NCBI RefSeq assembly: GCF_001039355.2
Contig: NW_019775782.1
Span: 135,961-199,960 of the forward strand
Length of the DNA stretch: 64,000 bases
DNA from: Lingula anatina
Taxonomy: Eukaryota > Brachiopoda > Lingulata > Lingulida > Lingulidae
Reading direction: 5' to 3'
The first letter of the stretch is position 1. Each line of letters starts with the position of its first letter. The notes beneath the pieces are model-generated. The model searched no databases. It was not told where the DNA came from and worked only from the letters and a program-made list of their open reading frames with translations. This document shows, one piece after another, positions 1 to 12,444 of this stretch. Made by a program: the position numbers and the translations under genes.

Positions 1-2474
1 GTATGCCAGGTAATAGGGCGGTGGAAAAGATATGTGTAAAATGCCTATGTTTTCTGATCATCCAGCAATATAATGAATGCGCATTTGGTTGATCATGATT
101 GTGTTTTTTTCAAAGATGTACAGAGACAAATCTGGGTAATGATGAACATTTTATTGCATATAACAGTGCTAATGACGAAAACTGCTCAGAGAATGTTGCT
201 CTTTTATTTCTTTAAAAAATACAAAAATATATAAAAATAATTATAATAATAAAACAATCAGCTATTTAAATCAAAGCACATGTACGCTGTACGATTACGA
301 GTGGCATCAGCCAACCTGAATGAAAAGAACATTTTGCATAAGAAATACAAAACTTAATTTCTCTGGGCATATCGATTTAAGAGCGGCAGCAGAGGAATTG
401 CAATTTACGAATTAAATGATGAATAGAAATGGCATTCGAGTTCCTAACCCTTAATAAATGATCAACATAGAACCGTAAGTCATGTCAAATCTGGACATGT
501 TTACGAGACTTGTGACGGCGTTTCTATTTGTCACTGCTCATCTCCAGAGCTAGTGAAATATAATTATATTTCACCTAGGTTTTTTGACAAGGAAATTTGA
601 TTTTGTGTAATCAACAGAATTCATTCCATAATGGCGTATATTGTAAAAATTAATAATGGGGTTAAATGAGTAGAATCAGATGAATAAAGTTAATAAATAA
701 ATAAATATTAAGATAGTAAAATAAATAGTACAAGATAAAAGTCAGTCAAATCAGTTATAATTTTTATTTTGAAAATAAAAGTTTCTAATTCTTTCTTAAA
801 ATTGTCCTCGGACTCTATAGTTTTTAAGTCTGTAAATTGAGAATGAGTGATAAGGCCCATAAACGTGAAGAGGCTTGTTTTTAATTTGACATTACATGGC
901 AACAGCAATAACTGGTCAAGTGGTCTAAAACTCCGTTTTGGAAAATAATGATGAACTAATTCTAGTAGGTAAGGGGGATATTATCGATAAAATAATTAAA
1001 ATTTTGAATAAAATGCGTGCTCTAACAGGGAGCCAGTGCAACTGCTTTAAAAAAGAGTTCCTTCTGAGTGACCCTGGGTGTGAGGGTTAAAATCTGCGTT
1101 GAAATATTTCTGAATTTGCTTCAGTTTTTTATTCGTTCCTCGACACAGCCATAGAGTAAAGAGTTACGTTAGTGCTAACGAGAGGTTATCATCGTGTGTA
1201 TGATTGTTGCTGCTGAGGATTGATCCAGGTATCTTCTCCTTCATTGAAAACCACAAAAGTGAATTCCCATCTATCTGTTGATTTAAAGATGTCGCTGCAA
1301 AGGGATTTTAACACTGAGGTCAGTTTTGAAAAGAAGAAATAATTTCTCTATCAGAAAATGATCTACAAAGCACCACAAGACATGTGAGCAGGTTCACAAG
1401 AATTGTTACGCGATTTCAGATATTTTTAAGCTCCCAAGGCACCATAGATTTAGAACTGTTGTAGCGAACACATTGAAAAATGACGAGTTAGTTCAACAGG
1501 AAAAAGAAACAGAAGTTTCGTCAATACAAATTAAACAACATAGCAAGGTGAATGAAGCGTGTCACATACATGTGCGCTTTTAATTTTTCCAACTTCATCG
1601 CCTACGGAGTAAGTAAGACTTTGAACGGCGGTTCAAAGGTTACGCCTTTAAAACGTGTGAAATATATGTATTTACTTACCATTCAGCAATATGATGAATA
1701 CGCATTTTTTTTTTTGAAAAATTGAGACACATTTTAGTAAGGGTAAACATTTTATTTATATAGCAGTGGTGATGATAACTGCGCACAAAATGTCATTTCT
1801 TAAGTAAACAAAGCTTTCAGTAAGTTTGCTTTCAGCACACCTACGATTGAGTGGCATCACCCTTAACCTAAATAAAACGTTCACGTTTTGCACAAGAAAC
1901 ACCTCAGAAGTCTTTGGGCATATAGATAAACACGTATGAAAGGCGACAGATAAATTTCAAATGTACCACTTAAGTGATGAATGGAAATGACATTCAAGCC
2001 CCCCCCCCATAAAAAAAAAGAAAAAAAAATCGACAGAGAACTGGATATCATGTCAAATCTTGGCATGTTCACAAGACAAGTTAAGCCTTTCCTATCATTT
2101 TTTTCATCTCTCCATAGCTATCACCATAGCTGCGGAAAATAATTCTGTTTCGTTCAAGATTTGAAAAGGAAATTTGATGCTGTCAAATCAGCATTACCTA
2201 CTCTGTTAAAGCAGTCAGTTCATAACAGAGTTAAAGCTCGTAGCAGAGTTAATGCAAAAATATTTGCTCTCAAAAAATATAAATATAGAATTTAGCCTAT
2301 GAGCATGTTTGCGAGACTTGTTATGGCGTTTCTACATGTATTTTTCACTTCTCATCTCCAGAACTTTGAGATAGAATTGTGTCTTGTCTAGGGTTTTGAA
2401 AAGGAAATTTAATTTTGTCCAATCAACAGAATTATTTCCATGGTGGCGCATAGTGTAAAAAGTAATAATGGGTG
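1..2474. repeat. decayed complex repeat, copies of a window-wide family
   Basis: There is no gene here. The stretch holds degenerate copies of a repeat family that recurs at 3.4-4.8, 8.3-25.6, 27.3-27.7 and 32.6-34.1 kb. Recognisable pieces are a start like the one at 21551 (gtatgccaggtaatag), the phrase ctctaacagggagccagtg at about 1020, and subunits built round catgtttacgagact and gatttaaaactgtcgtagc. Short open frames on either strand are not shared between copies, so I treat them as chance. Confidence 0.7.
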
Positions 2475-2478
2475 TTAA

Positions 2479-3443
2479 AGACAGTCTCAGTGGGTTAGAT
2501 TAATGTATAGAAGCAGGTTCTATGTAAAACTTTGGTCAGATTTGTGTTTTGTGAGATTGTTTATTATTATATTAATAAGTCTGGGTCACAAAAGTTCTGT
2601 TTAGACAACTAGAATAAAAAATTAGAAAACGAAAACTATTTATCATGATTTCGGAGCACAGCCGGAAGTACCTCCGGCTCAAGGTCACGACCTCGAATTT
2701 CCCACGCTTACGACCAATGAGATAGACGTCACGACTACAGAGCGAAACTTATCAGACATGTAAATGCCGCCTGTCCACCTTTTCGGTACATGTACCGATC
2801 AAAAACAGAAAACGTAAAGCCCAAAACGCTCTTATACACGTAACCAACTTTGTATGAGCACAAATATTGTCATTTATTGTGAACAGGATAATATGATAAT
2901 GAGACACACTTGAGACCTGTGAAGCGCATACTCACGTGTCGAGGAGTAGTTTCGCCATTGCCTCGTATGTGAGTCCTAACTCAGCTTTAAGTGTCCTCCA
3001 CCGCCCCACCTCCCTCCCAACATACACAGTCTGAGTGCTTCTTCGTCTGTCTCTAATTTTCTTTCGTATCTTTCGAACTGGAGTGGCTATTTTCTTTCGT
3101 CCCCTTTTGTCGCTCTCCTCTTCAGACTTGACGCGCGTCTCCATGTTTGCTGTTTTGGCGCCAAATAGTAACATCCGGGTCTCAGCCGTAGTACTTCATT
3201 CATAGTAAACCGCGAGACTTAGCGAGAAATTGCGCGTTCTGAAGCCGTACTGTGAGGTGGTAGCTGAGTATTTAAGACGAGTCGTCTTTTATTATTTAAT
3301 GGAACTTAAAAACGGTATTAGGTAGCTTCATTTTCTGAACAGTTTTGGATAGGATATACCTTGGTCATTATGGGGAAATTGGTGAGATTTTCAGGAAAAT
3401 TCATTTTCGTGCTATTTAAGGGTTTAACGCGCTGAGACTGTCT
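2479..3443. mobile_element. TTAA-flanked terminal-inverted-repeat element carrying a host-like exon
   Basis: The element begins AGACAGTCTCAG and ends with its exact reverse complement; weaker match continues a few bases inward. It is flanked by TTAA at 2475-2478 and 3444-3447. A related repeat copy at 655-700 reads across the same point with a single TTAA (662-665), so it is an empty site. TTAA duplication is typical of piggyBac-type transposition, but no transposase is encoded, so this is a non-autonomous element. Its interior is GC-richer than the surrounding repeat and holds a zinc-finger-family N-terminal exon on the minus strand. It could also be a TTAA MITE that captured gene sequence. 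Confidence 0.7.
2936..3174 (-). CDS. orphan N-terminal coding exon, zinc-finger-gene type
   Basis: The minus-strand frame opens at ATG 3174, with a second in-frame ATG at 3144, and runs to a splice donor GTGAGT just after 2936 in phase 2. After a Lys/Arg-rich stretch that could be a nuclear localisation signal, it encodes VGREVGRWRTLKAELG and then AKLLLDT. This aligns with the first coding exon of the two C2H2 genes at 56.7 and 62.0 kb (IGxELxRWNSLKxELQ...AKLLMDV), which also ends in phase 2. I see no zinc fingers on the minus strand between 1 and 2900, so the rest lies outside the window or does not exist. The exon sits wholly inside the TTAA-flanked element. The module's function is unknown to me; helical pattern and context suggest protein-protein contact. 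Confidence 0.55.
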
Positions 3444-3447
3444 TTAA

Positions 3448-4775
3448 AATGAAAAATGAACAGAATAAGATGAATGAAGTCAATAAATGGATAGAGAGGT
3501 AAAATATTGAGATAGAAAAATAACTCGTACAAGATAAAAGCCAGTCAAATCAGTTATACAACTTTTTTGAAAAAAAATCTTCTAATTTAATCTTAAAATT
3601 TGCCTCGGACTATTTAGTTTTTTAGGCTGTTGGGAGAATGTTCCACTCATCAGGTCCATTAAATTTTCAATCTGGTATAATGGCAACAGCAACAACCGTT
3701 TAAGTAATCTTTAAACGTTTTGGAGCATATCGATGAACTAATTCTAGCAGTTAAAGGGTACTTTTTGATAAAAATGGCATGCATAAATAGTAGGATTTTG
3801 AATAAAACGCTTGCTCTAACAGGTTGCCAGTGCAACTGGTGTACATGTAATATGAGTCTCCCTGGGTGTGTGGGTTAAAAGCTGTGAAATATTCTGAATT
3901 CGCTGCAGTTTTTTTTATTCAGGTACAATCATAAAGTAAAGACTTGCATTAGTCATAAGAGGAAGTATTCATCGCATGTATGATTGTTGCTGCAGATGAT
4001 TGATCCAGGTAGTTTCTAATAACACAGGTCTTTTTAATGTTAAAATGAAGGATCGAATGATATTTGATATTTATATATGCATGGAGAGAGTGGAATCAAG
4101 GTAGACACCCAGGTTTCTAACGTGTGGTTATGGGTTCACGACACTGGTGCCTACTGGTATTTCAAGTTGTAGATTCTGAATTCCCAGGCGTCTGTTGGCT
4201 TGAACCTCGATCTCTCATCTGACCAAACTATAGAAAGGTCAAAGACGAAAAGAAACGCAACAGTTATCAGAAAAAAATTCAACTTAGAACCCGAAGTTAT
4301 GTCAAATCTTGGCATGTTTACAAGGCCTTTCTCTTATTATTTTTTCATCTTATCTCCAAAGCTGCGGAAACAAATGTTGTTTCATTCATGATTTGAAAAG
4401 TAATTTCGATGCTATCAAATCAGCAATCTATTCTGTAAAAGCAGTCTGTTCAAAAACCTAAACATAAAATACAAATGACAACACTACTAAGTATGATGTA
4501 TTGAATCTCACGTTGTTTGCTGAAATCCCATAGGATTGAATCTCCAGTTGGGGTCAGTTAGTATATTTTTTTGTGTCGAGAGATGTGGGGAAGAATTATG
4601 TTGTGCTCATGCTTTTGAAACAAAATTTTATTTTTATTATCATAGCAAACAAATTGAAGAGTTCTGCCATAAAATAGGCACTCAATACAAACAAAAACAA
4701 CAATATGAAACATCTGGACATGTTTACGAAAGTCTTAAAATTACCTTACTTCTTTCTTGGGTGAAATAATCGTGC
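3448..4775. repeat. decayed complex repeat, second copy
   Basis: This continues the repeat interrupted by the TTAA element. The phrase of about 1020 recurs at about 3812, then come subunits containing ggcatgtttacaagg and atctccaaagctgcgg. Its end (acttctttcttgggtgaaataatcgtg, 4747 onward) matches the stretch before the intact IRG gene at about 34060. No supported gene. Confidence 0.65.
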
Positions 4776-5180
4776 CACTTTTTACTTCATCGCCTCATTA
4801 TGGGATTTCCATTATATTCTATTATCCCAAGAGCTAGGTGAAATATTAAAATATAGAATAAATTACTATTACAAGTAACAATAATTTAACGTTAAATCAC
4901 CCGGGAAATCGGTTCAAATCACTTTTGATCTTACTACAGCAAAGTGAGAAATATATCGTTCCCAAGCGACACAATCGAATTGGATTTACATACATGTAGC
5001 TCCGAAACTAGTTGATGGTATGTTACATTTTGCAGCACCCGGTGGATAGCTAATCCCTCTGTCCAGCAACCACGTCACGTGATTTCTTGTTGATTTGTAA
5101 ATTATGTTGCAACAAGCACACGCTACAACGTGTGGCCTGGACCCCAGCAAATTCGCATAATTGGCAGGGACTTTTTAATT
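4776..5180 (+). promoter_or_regulatory. IRG upstream flank, shared with 34.44-34.83 kb
   Basis: This stretch aligns by eye with the sequence directly upstream of the intact IRG gene: shared words include taacgttaaatcaccc, agttgatggtat and acattttgcagcaccc, then a CACGTGATT-like site. Its retention upstream of two IRG copies means the flank was duplicated with the gene. A promoter role is inference. Confidence 0.45.
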
Positions 5181-5279
5181 ATACAGATTGAGAGCTTTTT
5201 CCTCCACAGAAATATGACATTGCCAGGAAACGACTCCCAAAGAATTCAATAAGAACATACACAGGTTCACAGTGAACAC

Positions 5280-5442
5280 AATTTAAAAGAGGAGCGTTTT
5301 CATCGACGATTAATTTTTTTTAAAACAGATGTAAACTCAAGTAAGTTTTAAAAATATCCTATATATATTTATAAAAAGTTAATTGAATATACCCCTGTAG
5401 ACCTATATAGCAATGGAGACCCATCAATCTAGAAAAATATAA
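5280..5442 (+). other. probable non-coding first exon of the IRG pseudogene
   Basis: Aligns with 37240-37394 upstream of the third IRG gene: both begin with aaaagaggagcg, contain gatgtaaactca, and end at a donor (gtaagg here, gtaagt there). The matching acceptor is cattgcag before 6069. A 5' untranslated exon followed by a single coding exon is a common IRG layout. Exon limits are inferred from this alignment. Confidence 0.4.
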
Positions 5443-6094
5443 GTAAGGTTAATACTGTAAGCTTAGGAAAATGGTGGCTGTGTTTACTCATTTTATGTGT
5501 TTTCGAAAACCACGGTTTTCAATTCAATTCATTCAAAATACTATATACGTGCTTTCTAGACCGTTTTTTGTCCAAATTGTAATTTATTGGCACACTGATA
5601 TGTGAATCATTTGTGTTATCATATTTGAATTTTTTGCACGCGTACAGCTGAGCTTAATGTTTTAGAATACAAATTCATCTCACTTTATGCTTATGGCAAA
5701 TTAATGTTTATTTTGCCGTGTAGATGGATATTTAAAAAAGTAGATAATACTGTTATGAATGAGCAGCAACTTTCTCTTTTTGTTATAAAGGATGTACGAT
5801 CGAAGCTTAAGGTTTACCAAGGATGAATGCCACGTCGACACAAACCCAGTCGTGTATATCTTTTCTTAATTTGGGGTGCTTATAGGAGCTTTTAAGATGT
5901 CCATACATGTAACATCATCAGTTGGTTGACAGTTAGGGTCCTTGCAAATCTGTTGCAAGCCCTTCTATTTTCATTATTTTTAAAAATAATTAAATTCAAG
6001 TTTACTGTGGCTAAAATACAACGTACGTGCTTCTGCAGTTCGATTCATTTAAACGTTCATCATTGCAGGTTTTTTACTTACAGTAACAGACAAA

Positions 6095-7318
6095 ATGCAG
6101 GAAGAATCGAAATACCAGTTTATTGAACCAGAGGAACTCGAAGAGTTTGAAGCCTACTATAAACAGCATGATCGCGAAAGTATCGCAGCTTTTATGGTAA
6201 ACAAGATAAAAGAAGTCGAAAGCGTTTCTGTGAAAATTGCTGTGACTGGAATGGCTGGTTCTGGGAAATCAACATTCATCAACACATTCAGAGGTCTTAC
6301 TGCTGATGATGATGGTGCAGCGCCTGCCGGAGAAATTGATACAAATGAGGTCCCCCGGGAGTACCACCACCCACAAATTAAAAACATTACCCTATCGGAC
6401 TTACCTGGAATTGGGACGCACAAATTTAACAGAAGAAATTACGAAGAAAAGGTAAATTTTGGTTCATATGACTTTTTCCTAATCTTCACCAACATCCGTA
6501 TTTTTTAGGACGTTCTATGGCTTGCTAAAAAAGCTCAGCTCCGGCGTAAGAAATATTTCATTGTCCGAACACGTATTGATGCTGATATAGAAAGTGAAAG
6601 ACAATGTCAACCACTAACACATGACGCCTCTCGATTACTGGAGATAATCCGTGAACAAACTAAAAAACTGCTTGAAGAACAACGTGTCTATCCAGAGGAC
6701 GGTGTTTATCTAATATCTACACTCCTCAGCCATGTAGACCAGTGGGACTATCGGAAACTTGAACGCGACATACTGCATAGACTTCCCAGACTAAAACGGG
6801 AAATCCTTACCTTTTCTCTCAACAACCTATCCGAAGATTTGATCAAAGAAAAATGTCAGACACCCCGAAGTCGCCTTTGGAAAATGTTATCCTTTTGGAA
6901 GTGAAAGAGTTTGTCCTATCTGGATTAAGGCACGTTATGCCACAAGAAGTTAGACCGTTGCAATTAAGAAGGGACTTGTTATAGAGACGCGCGAAGTCTA
7001 GATGACGATTCCTTAGGGCGTCTTTCGCAAAGGACTGGCGTTGAACTGGAAAGTCTTATTGCAACGACAACCTAAGATATCAAACTACCATTTGGAAAAC
7101 TTAATCTTGAGGCAGTGATGACTTCACAGACATTTTACACATTAGTACCTGTAGTTGTATCCCTTTTCACATTAGGCGGTGGATATTTTGCAGCATACAA
7201 GTCAGCCTGCAAGTTGTTGTACATTTTGGATTGCCTTGAACCTGACTCCCAGTTCTCAAGAAGACTTTGCCAAGTGCTGTACGTCGACAGAACAGAAGGT
7301 TGTGACGCCAAAGCCTGA
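6095..7318 (+). pseudogene. IRG-family (immunity-related) GTPase pseudogene
   Basis: The frame starts at ATG 6095 and reads a typical IRG G domain: P-loop GMAGSGKS, switch region with PAGEIDTNEVPREY, and G3 DLPGIGT. It stops at TAG 6506-6508. The third IRG gene has GAG (Glu) at the same alignment column, so this is a nonsense change. The same frame then continues open (DVLWLAKKAQLR..., G4-like RTRID) to TGA near 6903. Beyond that several frameshifts are needed to follow the homology to a TGA at about 7316, matching the normal IRG stop. IRG proteins bind and hydrolyse GTP and act in cell-autonomous immunity in vertebrates. This copy cannot make the whole protein; a ~137-residue N-terminal fragment is possible. 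Confidence 0.85.
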
Positions 7319-7663
7319 CATTGTGAGACAGTTATTTCATTGATCATTTTTTTAAAATTAATTTGTAAAACGAATTTTCAAAAAGCTTGATTTCTTAAGG
7401 GATGTATTTGGACTATAGAGATGGANGCAGCATACAAGTCAGCCTGCAAGTTGTTGTACAATATTTTGGATTGCCTTGAACCTGACTCCCAGTTCTCAAG
7501 AAGACTTTGCCAAGTGCTGTACGTCGACAGAACAGAAGGTTGTGACGCCAAAGCCTGACATTGTGAGACAGTTATTTCATTGATCATTTTTTAAAAATTA
7601 ATTTGTAAAACGAATTTTCAAAAAGCTTGATTTCTTAAGGGATGTATTTGGACTATAGAGATG
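7190..7663. repeat. tandem duplicate of the pseudogene tail around a single N
   Basis: 7190-7423 and 7427-7663 are almost the same sequence, separated by an N at 7426. The second copy keeps tacaatatttt, as in the intact relative at 39.2 kb; the first lacks three bases there. Two overlapping contig ends left unmerged explains this better than a biological duplication. Confidence 0.75.
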
Positions 7664-8303
7664 AAATAGCTTCCCAGTGACAAGTAATTCGGTAATTTTA
7701 TTGTGATTTTATTATCTATTTTATGATACTGGCAGCAGCCGCACCCTCCCTTTCTTCATCTCCTCTAATGCTGCGTAGAGTATCGTGACATATGTCCCAT
7801 ACAGACAGATGCCTTTTCAACTGCCAAATACAGTCCGCTATGTTTCTAAATTATTTACGGATGGAAAACTGATTAAAACATGTTTTAATATTTGGCATCA
7901 GATCATCGGGAATCCTTATATGATCTCTTCTATACAATCTATTGAGTGAAAAATTATAAGTACAGCAAATATAAGACATTTATTAAAATTAACCCCTTCC
8001 CCGTAATGAGGACGGTTATATGCTACTACAGTTTAATCATGGGGATTTTATGGTATTTATATAAGAACATAAAGAAACTTTATCATGTATTAAGACAAGG
8101 ACATTATTTTTATGAATTAAAATATCTGATACAAGCATGTACAAAATATTTGTTTGGCAGACTTCTACAAGTAACGTCCAATAATCAAATTCAACTAATT
8201 TTTTTTTGCTGGCAGAGATAAATGCTGTTATTATTTTATAAACTGGGGATTAAAAACTTACAGATGTTGTAGAAGCTTCCTTAAACAGCGAAACATACCG
8301 CTT
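7664..8303. other. gene-free AT-rich stretch
   Basis: I see no supported gene, RNA or repeat here. The open frame at 7946-8221 is low-complexity AT-rich sequence without a recognisable domain. Confidence 0.5.
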
Positions 8304-11300
8304 ACCTAAAAATATAAAGTATATTTCATCCAGTTGTGATGTTTAAAAGTGTGATGTCACGTGACGACTGTAATACCACCAGGAATGTCACCTGTAGTGA
8401 TAGTTCCTTGATCATGTCCATGTGATTAAGGATGAAACGTCGGAGTCTCTGCACAACACCTGCAGATCTATGTGAGTGTCTAGTATTAGATTCATTATTT
8501 TGCATTTTATTACCGCTTATCTGTTGACGCGATTTATTTCAGATCCACTCATGTTCACACGGTATTATAAAATAAGGATTATAGCCAGTAAGAACCTTAA
8601 AAAATGTCGACGACCGCTGATATAATTTTTCACGAAGAAATTTCATAATCTACAGAAAGAGTCTTTCATTATGAAATTATATTATAAATAATTAATTAAC
8701 AGAACCAAGGTTAAGTATTACCCGATGAAATTACCAAACCATGGTTTAATGATTAGCAACAATAAACACTTATAGTATATAATATAAAGTAAAAGTAAAG
8801 TCGGGTTCTTATATACCTCACTCACTACTCCAAAGTGCGGTTTACAGCAGACAACATGCCAGGCATATTTCTTTCGCCCTGATTTAAATTGAATCTAGAT
8901 GATCTCACCTCCCTGAGTATGAAAAGATCATCCTGGATTAATATTTAGATAGAAATTACACACCAGTGTTCTCTCGCGCACTATGATATATATCATCTTT
9001 ATCTTAACAAAACACTGATGCAGACGGTTTGGAAATAGTTACACTTTCCCGGACTAAAAAGGACGCATTCAATATCAAAACAGGTAGATTCAGGGAGGTG
9101 TCAAGCCTTCTTTGTTCCCCATCCCTCCAATATTTTGGAAAAAATGGTGTTTACTGTCTATTCTCTAACAGGGAGCCAGTGAAACTGGTGTAATATGAGT
9201 CTCCCTGGGAGTGCGGGTTAAAAGCCAAGCTGAAATATTCACTGCAGTTTTTTATTCGTTCTTCGGTACAGCCACAGAGTAAAGAGTTACAGAGAGGTAA
9301 TCATTACATGTTTAACTGTTGCCGCAGAAGATTGCGCCAGGAAGTTTTTGATAGCACCGATGATTTTGATGTTAATGATGATTAAGTGATATTTGACACT
9401 TGCCTATCCATGCATATAGTAGACACCCAGGGTTCTTACGTACTGTATATGGTAATGAGCTTCAGATCAATTGCAAAACTATATAAAAGGTCACAAATCA
9501 AAAGAAACAACACCGACAGAAAAAAAGTGCAGAATAGCGCATGAAAGTATGCCAAATCTTGGCATGTTTACAAGACATGTTTAGGCCGCCCTACAATATA
9601 TTTCTTCTTATCTCCAAAGCTCCGGAGACGAATTCTGTTTCGAACATGATTTGAATGAACTCAGCATATCCTATTATGTAAAATCAGTCAGTTTGAAAAA
9701 CCTAGACATAAAATACAAAAGACAACGCTACAGAGCATGATGTGTTATACCCCTCACTGAAAACCCCCAGTGTTGAAGCCTCAGTCAGTACCGCGGTCTG
9801 TTGATCTCTTTCTTTCTTTTTCTGATGTCAAGTGACGTGGAAAAGAATTCCGTCTTGCTTATGATTTTGAAAAGAAATTTCGATATTATTAAATTGGCAA
9901 AATCTATTCTGTGATATGCCACACAATTTGACAAACACGGTAACAAAATACAAACGACAATACTCAGAGCATGATACATTGGAATCTTCATTGTTAATTG
10001 AAAACCAGTATAAGTGAATTCTCAGGTGTCTGTTGATTTACAGCTGATGCAGCTGAGAAAGTGAAACACTGAGATCAGTTATGAAAAGAAACGAGTCTCT
10101 CTGTCGGAAAAAGATCAATAGAGCATCAGAAGACATGTCATCTTTGAGCAGGTTCACAAAAATGTTTTAGGTTTTTTTCTAAGCTCCCAAAATACCATAG
10201 ATTTAAAACTGTCGTTACAAAAAATTGCAAAATGACGAGTTCAGCCAGAAAAAAAAAAAACACATGTTTCGTCAATACAAATAAAGCGATATATTACTGT
10301 TTCTGTTCATGTTTACAAAATTGTCAGGGCGTTTCTATTCAGTATTCTTAACTCCAGTGCTAGGGGAAGGAAGAGTGTCACGTACCCTTCAGTTTTTTCA
10401 ACACCATAGCTAATGCTGTAAGGCGATGCCTGTGTTAATAGGCGGCCATTTTAAGGAATATCTGCTAAATTATAAAGCTGTCACGTACACGGCTCCAATA
10501 TGCTTTTTGTCAAATATTACGGCTGTTCAAAGGTTACGCTTTCAAAACGTGTGGAATATATATGTATTTACTTATCATTCAGCAATATGATGATGAATAC
10601 ACATTTGTGTTTAGATTTTTCTTAAAGGGGAATTGAGCCAAATTTGAGTATTTGTGAATATTTTATTTATATAGCAGTGCTGATGATAATGATGCAAACA
10701 AAATGTCTCTCTTTCATTTCTTAAATTTAAAAAAACCAATTAATTTGATATAGTCATATAAAATTATAGTAATATATTATTTACAGTCATATGAAATGTT
10801 CAGTAGACTGAATGAACAGAATATGAGTAAAGATGGATGAAGTCAATGAATTAATAGACAGTTGAAAATATAGTAAAATACATAGTACAAGATAAAAACT
10901 AGTCAAATCTGTTATAAAAGTTTTTGATATAAAAGTTTCTTATTCGTTTTCAAAATTGTCCTCAGACTCTTAGCGTCCATTGGGAGAATTTTCCTCTCAT
11001 TTGGTCTTTTAACTTTAAGAGCTAGATCGCTGTATGTTTTCAACCTGGCAGCAACAAAAACTTAAGCAACGTTTCAGAACATAATGATGAAGTAATTGTA
11101 GTAGGTAAGGGAGGGTAGTGATTGATAAAAATTGCATGCATAAAATTTAAGAATCTGAGTAAAATGCGTGCTGTAGCTCTATTGCAACGTCATCTTCTCT
11201 AGCACAATCAGTATGTCAGGTAATAGTGATGCAAAAGATAGGTGTGAAATGTCTATATTTACTGATCATCCAGCAATATGATGAATACGCATGTGAACAT

Positions 11301-12444
11301 TTAAAAGAAATTAATTATGAATTGAGACAAATTTGGGTAATGATGAACATTTTTCATATTATCACAGTGCTGAAGATAATAATTGCACACAGAATAGCTC
11401 TTTTATCTCTTAGAAAAATTTAAGTAGGTTTGATTTCAGGACACTTAATAGTATGAGTAGCATAAGCCGACCTGAATGAAAGACCTACATTTTGCATAAG
11501 ATATTAAAAAGCAGAATTTCTTAGGGCATATCAATCTAAGAATGGCAAAAGAGAAATCGCAAATTAAGAAACGATTTCATTGATGAATGGAAATGACATT
11601 CTTGTCCCCAGTCAGAAATCGTGTCATATCGGATTTGTTTACGAGACTCGTGCTGGCATTTCTATTTTCACCTTTCGTCTCCAGGGCTGTTAGATAGAAT
11701 TCTGTCTCGCCAAGTCTTTTGAAAAGGACATTTGATATCGTCTCATTAAAAGAATAAATTTATTGCATGGTGGCACACAGTCTGAAAAACATGACAACAA
11801 AAAAAAAGCAAATTTCGGGACGTGAGGTATTATAATTAAACAACCACCAGCCTGGATTCCCAGGGATGGACTGTTTACAAGACATGACAAACCCTTATTA
11901 TATTTTCTTCTCCCCAAAAATGCGGAAAATAATTCTGTATCGCTCATGCTTTGTCCATAAGACACCGTAGATTTCAAACTGGCGTAGCTAACAAATCACA
12001 AAATGAAAAGATGAAACCGCCAATACAAAAAGAGATTGTTAAGGCGTTTCTATTGATGTATTATGTTCCAGACAGCGTAAAATATGTTTTATTTGCTTCC
12101 CGGGGTCCTGTTAATTAAAAACTGTCGTAGCGAACAGATTGCAAAATAACACGTTCAGCAATGAAAAGAAACTTAAGTTTCGTCAACTCTTAGGCATGGC
12201 ACATCTGGGCATGTTTGCAAAATTGTTAAAATTCCCTTAGCTCACCCTTTGGTGAAAGAATGGTGTCACTCAAACACTTTTTTGTTCAGCGCCAATACCT
12301 CCTAATGGAATTTTTATTAGTTTTTCAAGATGGTCGATATCCTTTATTAGTCCATGAGTCAAAGGCTAAAAATTCCAATTAGGCTACACCCCTCGTCAAG
12401 CAAAGGTTTTATGATTGATATTTTTTAGTTAAGAACCCGAATGT

